From Bacillota bacterium (lineage in GTDB: Bacteria; Bacillota; Clostridia; Acetivibrionales; DSM-1351): DNA of 36,685 nt. Under the pieces are notes generated by a model. The model searched no databases and was not told the origin of the DNA. It saw only the letters and a list, made by a program, of their open reading frames with translations. Location of the stretch: the NCBI GenBank assembly GCA_023398105.1, contig JAEWST010000076.1:1-36685 (forward strand), given 5' to 3'. Both the position numbers and the translations under genes were made by a program. Position 1 is the first letter of the stretch, and each line of letters starts with the position of its first letter. Positions 6,850 to 14,173 of this stretch are shown here, one piece after another.

Positions 6850-8253
6850 ATGAATCGTTTTCTTTTTATAATAACAAGCAGAAAAAAATTATCTCTTTGT
6901 ATAATTTTAATTCTCTTTATCATAATTGCTGCATTTTTAATTTCAAAACTAAATTATCCCCATTATACAAAGGCCTTGGAAGTCGACAATTCCATGACTA
7001 AATCTGTTGTATCTCCTGAGAATGAAAACAGGCAATTAAAAGGTATATTATCAAGCATACTTCCTCACGAAGGCAAATTACTATATGAAAGTAGCTCAAG
7101 AGAAATTTCAGAAGTATATACTCCAAGTGTTCTTCCTACAATTACACCTAAAGAGGTGCTTGAAAAGGGAAAATCTTTGTCTTACATTTTTACTTATACA
7201 AATGAAGAATATCTTCGCCCCATTTATTCAGATACCTGGAAGCAAGCATATTATCAAGGCTGGCTGTATCTCCCCCGCAAAATAATATCTGCTAGACATA
7301 ATATTTTCATATATACGGGCAATTCAAGTGATATTTTTAATTTAGAAGGTGAATTGGGATTTTACCCATCTGTGTCAATTGATGACCAAAACCACATTAA
7401 CATAATGATTTATAATCATGAATTGCAGAAAGTAGTTCAGTTTGGAAACCAAATAGTCCTTTCTGGAATGACTAATAAAAAAGGCGTTCAAATAATATCA
7501 ATAAAAATAAATGATGTTGCTATCCAAAATGAAGCCAAGCAGCTTTTAATACATTTATGTACTCCAACAGGATTTGAAATAGACTACCAAGCTGTAAATT
7601 TCCCTCAAATACCAAATGGAACAGACGATTTTGGTACCGTTGAAGAGACTTTTTTAAATTTGAGCAGTGCTGCTAATATAGCCGATGAAAATACTCTTCT
7701 TAAGCAAGAGCTTAAACACTATATCTCCGATTCTATAAATCCAATTTTCTTCCAATTTAACGGTGCGTATCAGACCTCTAATGTATTAAGTGAAAACATA
7801 GACCTGGAAAGTGCCATAAATTCCTCTTCCAGCATTAATCATAATATTATATACTCTGATGAAAATCATATAAGGCCTATATATCATCCTGAGTGGAAGA
7901 AACATTCTGACAAGGATTGGTGTTATATACCAAGAAAAATGTACCTTAACATGAAAAAGCTGTTTGTTCTGTCATCAAATGAGGATATTGCTTTTGATTT
8001 GTGTGGTGAATTAGGATTTTTTGAGGAATACCCTGCCATTAGCAAAGAACAGGTCGGGCTACTGGTATGTAATTTTTCTGTAGCAAAAGCACGCCTATTT
8101 GATGATAATATTCTATTATCAGGAAGTCCATCTAGAACAGGCATTCAAATTGTTTGCTTGGAAAAAGACAAGTTAAAAAAACATAAGGAATATGCTGTAA
8201 GACTAGTTACAAAAGACTTATGTGAAATAGATGCGGATGTTATAACGCCTTGA
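6850..8253 (+). CDS. Membrane-anchored protein with a duplicated ~115-aa domain, unknown function
   Basis: Protein of 467 aa with AGGAGG 6 bases before the ATG. One hydrophobic segment (about 13-31) after a basic N-terminus predicts a signal anchor with the rest outside the cell. Two copies of a domain follow, about 114-232 and 334-452. Each opens Y-T-N/D-E-(E/N)-(Y/H)-(L/I)-R-P-I-Y followed by W-K, then W-x-Y-(L/I)-P-R-K, a short L-x-G-E-L-G-F-(Y/F) motif, and a later (L/V)-L-S-G segment with G-(V/I)-Q-I. I recognise no family. The last codons I-T-P and the TGA stop lie within repeat E1 copy 1, so the original C-terminus may have been different. It is a lone plus-strand gene flanked by repeats. 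Confidence 0.8.
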   Translation: MNRFLFIITSRKKLSLCIILILFIIIAAFLISKLNYPHYTKALEVDNSMTKSVVSPENENRQLKGILSSILPHEGKLLYESSSREISEVYTPSVLPTITPKEVLEKGKSLSYIFTYTNEEYLRPIYSDTWKQAYYQGWLYLPRKIISARHNIFIYTGNSSDIFNLEGELGFYPSVSIDDQNHINIMIYNHELQKVVQFGNQIVLSGMTNKKGVQIISIKINDVAIQNEAKQLLIHLCTPTGFEIDYQAVNFPQIPNGTDDFGTVEETFLNLSSAANIADENTLLKQELKHYISDSINPIFFQFNGAYQTSNVLSENIDLESAINSSSSINHNIIYSDENHIRPIYHPEWKKHSDKDWCYIPRKMYLNMKKLFVLSSNEDIAFDLCGELGFFEEYPAISKEQVGLLVCNFSVAKARLFDDNILLSGSPSRTGIQIVCLEKDKLKKHKEYAVRLVTKDLCEIDADVITP

Positions 8254-8392
8254 TTCAAAATGAAATTTATCGAGAAAAATTTCATTACATCAGCGGCGTG
8301 TAAGCGAGGCGGGAGATATTCTCACCGCCTGAAAATCAAAGCAGTACCCGCCACTTATAGAATTGGGGGACATTTTCTTGCCTAGTTATAAC
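8239..8392 (+). repeat. E1 repeat, copy 1
   Basis: A 154-bp element bounded by GTTATAAC at both ends. Inside are an AAATGAAATTT...AAATTTCATT hairpin, the conserved AGCGGCGTGTAAGCGAGGCG segment, and a GGCGGGAGA...TCTCACCGCC hairpin, then CCCGCCACTTATAG and CATTTTCTTGCCTAG. Other copies are at 19735 and 36558. It begins inside the 467-aa gene. No ORF of its own, so non-autonomous (MITE-like) or a structured RNA element. Confidence 0.85.
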
Positions 8393-8523
8393 ACCAAGAT
8401 AATATTCCTTGTGTTATACAGCGGCGGTATTGCTCTTTTTTAGAACCGCAAATATTTCAGCATCAACTTAGACAGTGTTCCATAGATATATACTGTACGA
8501 GAGCACTATTGTTGACAGAATAA
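8393..8523. other. Intergenic segment with weak inverted repeats
   Basis: Between E1 copy 1 and the ECF gene stop. An imperfect TATAACACCAAG...CTTGTGTTATA hairpin (about 8386-8417) and a short GCGGT...ACCGC hairpin (about 8425-8452) with a T run in the loop are visible. No gene is seen. It may include termination signals for the converging transcripts. Confidence 0.4.
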
Positions 8524-9066
8524 TTACTTTAATTTATATATAATATTAGTTCTATTTATTACTGTAATGAATACATATGCTAATAATGCACTAACCGCTC
8601 CTTGGATTAGATTGCCTGGCAACTCTGTAACAATAGTCATAAGTGCTATATTTTCATCAATTAGCCTTAACACAACTAACTCGAAAATAAAATAACCTGA
8701 AGCCATAACAAATACACCAACAGTTAATGATATTATTCTTCGGACAACTGATTTTGTGTCATTGTTGCTTTTGTTCGCAATTGCACCAACTATATATCCC
8801 TCAAGCCCTTTAACAATGAAAGTAATTGGAGCAAATATAAAAGCCCCTAACACTAAATCTGCCAAAGCAGACCCAAAAGCACCAGCAATAAAACCTGATT
8901 TTCTGCCTAGAAGTATTGCTGTTATCATAATTACAGCATCTCCCAAATTGAAATATCCCTGTGCTATAGGGCTTGGTATATGCAAAAATGGCAAAAAAGT
9001 AATTAAAAATACTAAAGCAGTCATTAACGCATTAACAACTAATTTTTTTGTAGAAATTTTATTCAT
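8524..9066 (-). CDS. ECF transporter S component (substrate-binding membrane subunit)
   Basis: Membrane protein of 180 aa with about five to six hydrophobic helices. It resembles S components of energy-coupling-factor vitamin transporters of the riboflavin/HMP type: the N-terminal A-L-M-T-A-L-V-F segment, N-L-G-D-A-V-I-M-I-T and G-F-I-A-G-A-F-G-S-A-L-A-D are typical. The substrate cannot be read from sequence. The energising EcfA/EcfT subunits are not in this window, as expected for group II ECF systems. It starts 8 bp after hom ends, so it is probably cotranscribed with the ACT-domain gene and hom, an association that hints at amino-acid or cofactor physiology. Confidence 0.82.
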   Translation of the reverse strand: MNKISTKKLVVNALMTALVFLITFLPFLHIPSPIAQGYFNLGDAVIMITAILLGRKSGFIAGAFGSALADLVLGAFIFAPITFIVKGLEGYIVGAIANKSNNDTKSVVRRIISLTVGVFVMASGYFIFELVVLRLIDENIALMTIVTELPGNLIQGAVSALLAYVFITVINRTNIIYKLK

Positions 9067-9074
9067 TTTTCTAG

Positions 9075-10322
9075 TTATTCCTCTTCTATTCTAATAGCAT
9101 TTAAAACCCCATCAATTGAGTTCACTTCTTTAAGTTTTGTAATGTTACTATTTAATTCTTTTTCTGAAGCCATTGGAGAAATAAATGCAAACTGATTCTT
9201 TTTTGAGCTTATTTCAACAAACTCTAACTCTTGAGCCAATACAGAACAAATTTCTCTCTTAGCTTCTTCAATATTGCCAGCCTCAACTATAACTAAAAAT
9301 TTTGCTATGCTGTCCTCAATAGCAAGAATATTGTTATCCTTATTTCTAACCCATACATTGGTAGCAACAAAATCAGGATGCTTGGCAATATCTATTATAT
9401 CGGCTACTACAGCACTAGCTGTGGGCATCTTGCCTGCCCCTCTTCCGTAAAACATCGCATCTCCAATAGCATTTCCTTTTACAACAATAGCATTAAATAC
9501 ATCCTCAACATTTGCTAATGGATGCTCTTTTGAAATAATAGCAGGGCTAACTCTGGCAAAAATTCTTCCATCTACCTTTCTGCTTATAGCTATTAGCTTA
9601 ATAACACCATTAATTGCCTCAGCATATTTCATATCGTCTGTAGTAATCTTTGTAATACCCTCAGTGTATATATTTGCAGAATCAACATATTCGTTATATG
9701 CAATCGAAGATAAAATTGCAAGTTTTCTGCATGTATCGTGTCCCTCAACATCGGCAGTTGGATTTTGTTCTGCATATCCATTTTGCTGAGCTTCCTTTAG
9801 TGCTTCTTCAAAACTCTTGCCTTCTTTTTTCATATGAGTAAAAATATAGTTTGTAGTCCCATTTAGTATTCCAGTAATCCCGTTAATCTCGTTAGCTGCA
9901 AGGCATTGATTAAGAGGACGTATTATAGGTATTCCGCCGCCTACACTTGCCTCAAAGAGATAACTCACTCCATTCTCCTTTGCTAACTGCAAAAGCTCAG
10001 GACCTTGTGAAGCAACAAGTTCTTTATTTGAAGTAACTACACTTTTACCCGACATAAGAGCTCTTTTTGTAAACTCAGCTGCAACTTTTGCACCACCTAT
10101 AGTTTCAACAACTATGTCAACACTGCTGTCGTTAAACACATCATCTGCATTTTTTGTTAATACATCTGCATAAGGACTATCTGGAAAGTCACGAATATCC
10201 AAAATCCATTTAACCTTTATCTCTTGTCCAGCACGCTGTGTTATGCTTTCGCTGTTAATTTCAAGAACTTCCGCAACTCCACATCCTACTACTCCAAACC
10301 CTAAAATAGCTACATTAATCAT
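9075..10322 (-). CDS. hom: Homoserine dehydrogenase
   Basis: Converts aspartate semialdehyde to homoserine for threonine and methionine synthesis. 415 aa. The NAD(P)-binding motif G-F-G-V-V-G-C-G is at the N-terminus, the catalytic-domain stretch G-I-L-N-G-T-T-N-Y-I lies mid-protein, followed by G-Y-A-E-Q-N-P-T-A-D-V-E-G-H-D. A C-terminal ACT domain (about 345-415) suggests allosteric control, probably by threonine. AGGAGG precedes the ATG. It lies between the ACT-domain protein and the ECF S gene; thrC is encoded separately upstream on the same strand. Confidence 0.95.
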   Translation of the reverse strand: MINVAILGFGVVGCGVAEVLEINSESITQRAGQEIKVKWILDIRDFPDSPYADVLTKNADDVFNDSSVDIVVETIGGAKVAAEFTKRALMSGKSVVTSNKELVASQGPELLQLAKENGVSYLFEASVGGGIPIIRPLNQCLAANEINGITGILNGTTNYIFTHMKKEGKSFEEALKEAQQNGYAEQNPTADVEGHDTCRKLAILSSIAYNEYVDSANIYTEGITKITTDDMKYAEAINGVIKLIAISRKVDGRIFARVSPAIISKEHPLANVEDVFNAIVVKGNAIGDAMFYGRGAGKMPTASAVVADIIDIAKHPDFVATNVWVRNKDNNILAIEDSIAKFLVIVEAGNIEEAKREICSVLAQELEFVEISSKKNQFAFISPMASEKELNSNITKLKEVNSIDGVLNAIRIEEE

Positions 10323-10425
10323 ATTTACCTCCTACGCTCACTATCGTAACAAAATATACTAAAATTATTATATTAACTCCATACAAGTTCAAAAACGCAC
10401 CATGTATGCACAAACACCTCACAAA

Positions 10426-10469
10426 AGCTCGAAAAGGCACCATGTTAGTACAAACTCTATTTTCGAGCT
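10426..10469 (-). repeat. E2 repeat, copy c (palindrome half only), possible terminator-like hairpin
   Basis: Perfect 10-bp inverted repeat AGCTCGAAAA/TTTTCGAGCT around a loop matching E2 copy b in reverse (GTACTAACATGGTGCC). The TAG stop of the ACT-domain gene (10468-10470) overlaps its edge, so it forms the first 3' hairpin of that transcript, between it and hom. A partial sister copy (CGCACCATGTATGCACAAAC) lies just left at about 10396-10415. The AAAACCAC..GTGGTTTT part is missing. Confidence 0.75.
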
Positions 10470-10908
10470 ATCTTGCCAATATTTCACACCTTCTAACGCC
10501 TTCTATCTTCTCAATTTCACTCATCAACTTTTGCATATCATCTTTCATTTCAAAGGTCTCAATAGAAACAGTTACATCAGCCAATCCGTTAATCGGAATG
10601 TTCTGATTAATAGTTAAAATATTAGCCTTGGCAGAAGCTATTCTATCAATAATACTTGATAGTATTCCCGAAAAGTCTTCAACTACAAAAAATAGTGTTA
10701 AAACCTTCCCTCTTGATGTTTCGTAAAAAGGAAATATATAATCTTTATACTTATAATAAGCACTTCTGCTAATTCCAACTTCTTTAACCGCATCATTGAC
10801 AGTTTTTATCTTGCCAGTACTTAGTATTTTCTTAACTTCTATTACCTTAGAAAACACTTCTGGTAAGATAAATGAATCAACTAGAAAAAAAACTGATTCC
10901 TGTTTCAT
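10468..10908 (-). CDS. ACT domain-containing protein (UPF0735/PheB-like)
   Basis: Protein of 146 aa. The N-terminal part has a helix-turn-helix-like stretch (A-V-K-E-V-G-I-S-R-S-A-Y-Y-K-Y). The C-terminal ACT domain begins at L-T-L-F-F-V-V-E-D-F-S-G-I-L-S. The family sits next to hom or pheA in many Firmicutes and is thought to have a regulatory role in aspartate or aromatic amino-acid pathways; function is not proven. The start at 10908 (M-K-Q-E-S-V-F-F) has AGGAGGG upstream; a frame extending to 10965 would run through the promoter. First gene before hom and the ECF S component. Confidence 0.88.
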   Translation of the reverse strand: MKQESVFFLVDSFILPEVFSKVIEVKKILSTGKIKTVNDAVKEVGISRSAYYKYKDYIFPFYETSRGKVLTLFFVVEDFSGILSSIIDRIASAKANILTINQNIPINGLADVTVSIETFEMKDDMQKLMSEIEKIEGVRRCEILAR

Positions 10909-10955
10909 AGGCCCTCCTGTCCGTGTCATACGTACAATTGTATTTCCTTGGTGAT

Positions 10956-10984
10956 ATATTAGCACATTTTTGTTTTATTTGCAA
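10956..10984 (-). promoter_or_regulatory. Promoter for ACT protein-hom-ECF operon
   Basis: TTGCAA (10979-10984) and TAATAT (10956-10961) with a 17-base spacer on the minus strand, about 48 bases before the ACT-domain gene and immediately after the thrC terminator. Confidence 0.5.
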
Positions 10985-10986
10985 CC

Positions 10987-11029
10987 AAAAAAGATATATT
11001 AATCAAATAATAGGATTAATATATCTTTT
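10987..11029 (-). terminator. Rho-independent terminator downstream of thrC
   Basis: Perfect 16-bp stem AAAAGATATATTAATC paired with GATTAATATATCTTTT around a 9-base loop, followed on the minus strand by a T run. It lies 83 bp after the thrC stop and separates thrC from the ACT-hom operon. Confidence 0.85.
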
Positions 11030-11111
11030 ACTTTTATACCATAAAATATATATATAAAGCTTAACACATTAGTTCTCTCATACAAATCAAAAAACTGGAT
11101 ACGGAATATCT

Positions 11112-12617
11112 CTATTCCTTTATTTTTAGAGTTTCCTTTACTTTGTCTATCATTTTTGCAGGCTCACACGTCTCCTTATGAAGAACAGGTTTATCTTTAA
11201 GTTCCTTAAGCGGTTCAGGAATCTTTAGCCCTGATTTTTCATTAAGCACTGATAAAAGCTCAAATTCGGACTTACCAGCAACAGCATCCTCTCCCGAAAT
11301 AGCCTTAACAACACTTTCATTGAATTTGTAAGGACTAGCTGTCGAAACAATTACAGCCTTTGTAATATCGCTGGTTGAAATAACATATTTGTCGTATACA
11401 TCAACAGCGACAGCAGTATGAGTATCCAACACATAGCCTGTTTCTAAATAAACACTTTCAATAGTTTTCAGTGTATCGCTGTCATTTGAATAATCAGCCC
11501 AAAATATATTTTGAATTTTCTTTTTTGTGTCCTGATCTACTTCATATGAACCTTCACTGCTTAGCTTACTCATCCATTCATTTACCATCTCAGAATTGCC
11601 TTCAGTAATTAGATATAAAAGTCTTTCAAGATTACTAGAAATCAAAATGTCCATAGATGGTGAAATGGTCTTCTTAAACTCTCTATTTTTATTGTATATA
11701 CCAGTATTAATAAAATCTGTTAAAACATTATTATCATTTGAAGCACATATTAGCTTGTTTATTGGCAAGCCCATTTCCATTGCGTAATATGCAGCGAGAA
11801 TATTACCAAAATTACCTGTTGGAACTACAAAATTTATTTTATCACCAATTTCAATTTCCTTATTCTTAAGCATATCTGCATATGCTGAAAAATAGTAAAC
11901 TATCTGAGGCACCAATCTTCCCCAGTTAATAGAGTTTGCAGAAGAAAACTTATATCCATTGTTCTCCATTAAATTGAGAACATCTTTATCACCAAATATG
12001 CGTTTTACTCCATTTTGTGCATCATCAAAATTTCCATTTACAGCAACTGAAAAAGTATTGTTTCCTTCTTGAGTAACCATTTGCATTCTTTGAATTTCAC
12101 TAACACCTTGATTTGGGAAGAATACAATAATTTTTGTACCGTCAACATCTCTAAAGCCTTCAAGAGCTGCTTTTCCAGTATCTCCTGAAGTTGCAACAAG
12201 TATAACAATTTCTTTGTTTTCACCTGTCTTTTTTAGTGCTTTTACAAGAAAATGAGGAAGTATTTGCAGTGCCATATCTTTGAAAGCACTTGTAGGTCCA
12301 TGCCACAATTCTAGTATATTAACTGATTCATACAATTTGTGTATAGGTGCTATGCAATCCGATTCAAACTTCTTAGCAGTATATGCTTGACTGACACAAT
12401 CCATTAATTCACTTGATGTATAATCATCTAAATATCCCTGTAATATATTTAAAGCTCTTTCTTGGTAACTTTGTTCACTCATTTTCAAAATTTGCTCATT
12501 ATTAAAGTGAATTATATTTTGGGGTACAAATAGCCCTCCATCTTCAGCAAGCCCTTTTTTTATAGCTTCTGCTGAGCTAACACTTGCACAATTCCCTCTG
12601 GTACTTCTATATAACAT
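11112..12617 (-). CDS. thrC: Threonine synthase
   Basis: PLP enzyme converting O-phosphohomoserine to threonine, 501 aa, the longer thrC type. The N-terminus M-L-Y-R-S-T-R-G fits the family. The PLP lysine lies in G-P-T-S-A-F-K-D-M-A-L-Q, and the phosphate-binding S-G-D-T-G-K-A-A is present. V-P-T-G-N-F-G-N follows. The start at 12617 is chosen because GGGAGGTAAAG directly precedes it; eight extra in-frame codons upstream lack an SD. Own terminator and probably own promoter, separate from hom. Confidence 0.94.
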   Translation of the reverse strand: MLYRSTRGNCASVSSAEAIKKGLAEDGGLFVPQNIIHFNNEQILKMSEQSYQERALNILQGYLDDYTSSELMDCVSQAYTAKKFESDCIAPIHKLYESVNILELWHGPTSAFKDMALQILPHFLVKALKKTGENKEIVILVATSGDTGKAALEGFRDVDGTKIIVFFPNQGVSEIQRMQMVTQEGNNTFSVAVNGNFDDAQNGVKRIFGDKDVLNLMENNGYKFSSANSINWGRLVPQIVYYFSAYADMLKNKEIEIGDKINFVVPTGNFGNILAAYYAMEMGLPINKLICASNDNNVLTDFINTGIYNKNREFKKTISPSMDILISSNLERLLYLITEGNSEMVNEWMSKLSSEGSYEVDQDTKKKIQNIFWADYSNDSDTLKTIESVYLETGYVLDTHTAVAVDVYDKYVISTSDITKAVIVSTASPYKFNESVVKAISGEDAVAGKSEFELLSVLNEKSGLKIPEPLKELKDKPVLHKETCEPAKMIDKVKETLKIKE

Positions 12618-12700
12618 CTTTACCTCCCACGAAATAACCACCCTATTAGAATATAGGACATTATTAATAAATACAATTATATCAAATCCTATTAGACTAA

Positions 12701-12729
12701 ATGATATAATAAATCTAAAAAAATTGCAA
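12701..12729 (-). promoter_or_regulatory. Possible promoter for thrC
   Basis: TTGCAA (12724-12729) and TATCAT (12701-12706), 17-base spacer, minus strand, about 85 bases before the thrC ATG. No T-box GGTGGTACCGCG motif was seen here. Confidence 0.4.
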
Positions 12730-12766
12730 TCTCAATATAATCAGGTAGAATTTAATATATCTTAAT

Positions 12767-13852
12767 TTAAAACACTCTCCACCCTTGATTTTTCTTTTGC
12801 ATACCATAAAGTAGCTTTTTCACCGAAGTTTTACCTTGATTATACAGAAATTGCACTTCATTTTCAGTAGTGTCAAAATTAAAAATTGATTGATTACCAG
12901 TAATAATATGTGCAATATTATCAATATTATATGAGTTCTTCGGAACACCTGTATCATGGGATACAGAGAGTAGCTTTTTTAGCATACTTTCCTCCTTTAG
13001 GAGATCTTTTGGGCACTTCCCAATCAATTTCAAACCTATAATAATGTTTACTTGAGTACTGTCAATAAGCCAAACAGGAAAATTATCTAGAACTCCCCCA
13101 TCAATAATATAATGAAGCTTTACGCAATTATTTTCTTTTTTTATTTGCCTAACAGGTTCAAATATAAAAGGCAAACCCATACTCATTCTAACTGCTCTTG
13201 CAACCTCTAGCTTATCTGGTTCAATATTATAAAGAGCAATGTCATCTGGTAGAACAATTACCTTTCCCATATTTGCATCTACTGCTGTCATTCTTACCTT
13301 GTATCCACGAGGATTTACCTTGTCGGCAATTCCCCCTCTAAAATCGTTAAATGTATGAATTCCTTTTTTTGCAAGAAGTTTTGCCACCCATTTTTCAAAA
13401 AGCTCACCACTAATAAATGCATTCTTTATACTAAATGCAATCAAATTTATCAGAAAATTACCTCTTGTACCCTTAAAATCTTGGTTATCTCTCTCAACTA
13501 GTGCAAGCTCAGGGTAATCTTGCTTATGCAGTAATGTGAAAATATCATTGTCATTAAAGATCTTTTTGTTCTCTGTTAAATTTCCTATTCTATCTGCTAT
13601 TGATATATTTAGGTATTTGTCCTCCCTAAGCTTAAAACTATTAAAATCAATTTCCTTTAGTAGCTCAATTAGCTCTTTTGCACAATACCCAGCTCCAATT
13701 AACGCTGCAGCCAGTGCTCCAGTAGATACACCTGCAATATTTCCAAGAATACTATATTTTTTTTCAAGTTCTTCATATGCTCCAATAAAGGCAACTGAAT
13801 TAAATTCTCCCCCACTAAATACAATATTTAACGCACGATTAGCAACACTCAT
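12767..13852 (-). CDS. Patatin-like phospholipase family protein
   Basis: Predicted lipid acyl hydrolase of 361 aa. The glycine-rich oxyanion-hole region is F-S-G-G-E-F-N-S. The nucleophile is S43 in G-V-S-T-G, and the dyad aspartate is about D251 in I-I-D-G-G-V-L-D-N-F-P. All Ser-Asp dyad elements of patatins are present, so it is probably active. No signal peptide or membrane segment is obvious, so cytoplasmic. GAGGGG precedes the ATG. It lies between thrC and the TPR protein with no clear operon partner. Physiological substrate unknown. Confidence 0.88.
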   Translation of the reverse strand: MSVANRALNIVFSGGEFNSVAFIGAYEELEKKYSILGNIAGVSTGALAAALIGAGYCAKELIELLKEIDFNSFKLREDKYLNISIADRIGNLTENKKIFNDNDIFTLLHKQDYPELALVERDNQDFKGTRGNFLINLIAFSIKNAFISGELFEKWVAKLLAKKGIHTFNDFRGGIADKVNPRGYKVRMTAVDANMGKVIVLPDDIALYNIEPDKLEVARAVRMSMGLPFIFEPVRQIKKENNCVKLHYIIDGGVLDNFPVWLIDSTQVNIIIGLKLIGKCPKDLLKEESMLKKLLSVSHDTGVPKNSYNIDNIAHIITGNQSIFNFDTTENEVQFLYNQGKTSVKKLLYGMQKKNQGWRVF

Positions 13853-13950
13853 TTCAAAATCCCCTCAGAACAAAATGTATCTAATGTATATATATTATTG
13901 TTCTTTGATAATTAGTATATTGTACAATCCTAAGTATTTGATTTTTTAAG

Positions 13951-14012
13951 TAACTCAACTTTCCATTGATAAGTTTAAACACCTACAATTCAACTGAGAA
14001 AGTTGAATAAGT
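13951..14012 (+). repeat. E4 repeat, copy A
   Basis: Contains AACTTTCCATTGATAAGTTT, then A-A-A-CACCTACAATT and AGAAAGTTGA; the CAACTTT...AAAGTTG ends form an inverted repeat. A similar copy lies at 29392-29453 in front of pheS; by eye the core matches at roughly 80%. Confidence 0.6.
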
Positions 14013-14018
14013 AAATAA

Positions 14019-14061
14019 AGTTCTTAGATTTGCGGATGTTTTCCGTTGAAATCTAAGAACT
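14019..14061 (-). terminator. Terminator-like hairpin downstream of the TPR protein gene
   Basis: Perfect 13-bp stem AGTTCTTAGATTT/AAATCTAAGAACT, extended inside by CGGA/TCCG, followed on the minus strand by TTTATTTACTTATT. It lies about 110 bp past the TPR gene stop. Confidence 0.65.
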
Positions 14062-14173
14062 CGTTATATAGGTCTGTTGACCTTATGCAAAATGCAATAT
14101 CTTTAGTTTAAGTTTCCTTTATCACGCCCTATTTCCAACCACAATTAGGATAATTGAACATCCACTGTATAGC

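Larger units (their letters stand above)
13853..14173. other. Intergenic region with repeat E4 and a strong hairpin
   Basis: About 320 bp between the TPR gene stop and the patatin start. It holds repeat E4 copy A (13951-14012) and the terminator-like hairpin 14019-14061. No gene is seen in the remainder. Confidence 0.7.

Noticed and set aside
10402..10617. Two overlapping plus-strand ORFs opposite the ACT-domain gene
   Set aside because: Antisense shadows of a well-supported gene, without RBS.
12618..12760. Threonine T-box or other riboswitch before thrC
   Set aside because: No GGTGGTACCGCG motif and too little space for a T-box between the likely promoter and the gene.
13951..14012. Possible CRISPR repeat
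   Set aside because: The E4 units are single, far apart and not separated by regular spacers; no cas genes in the window.
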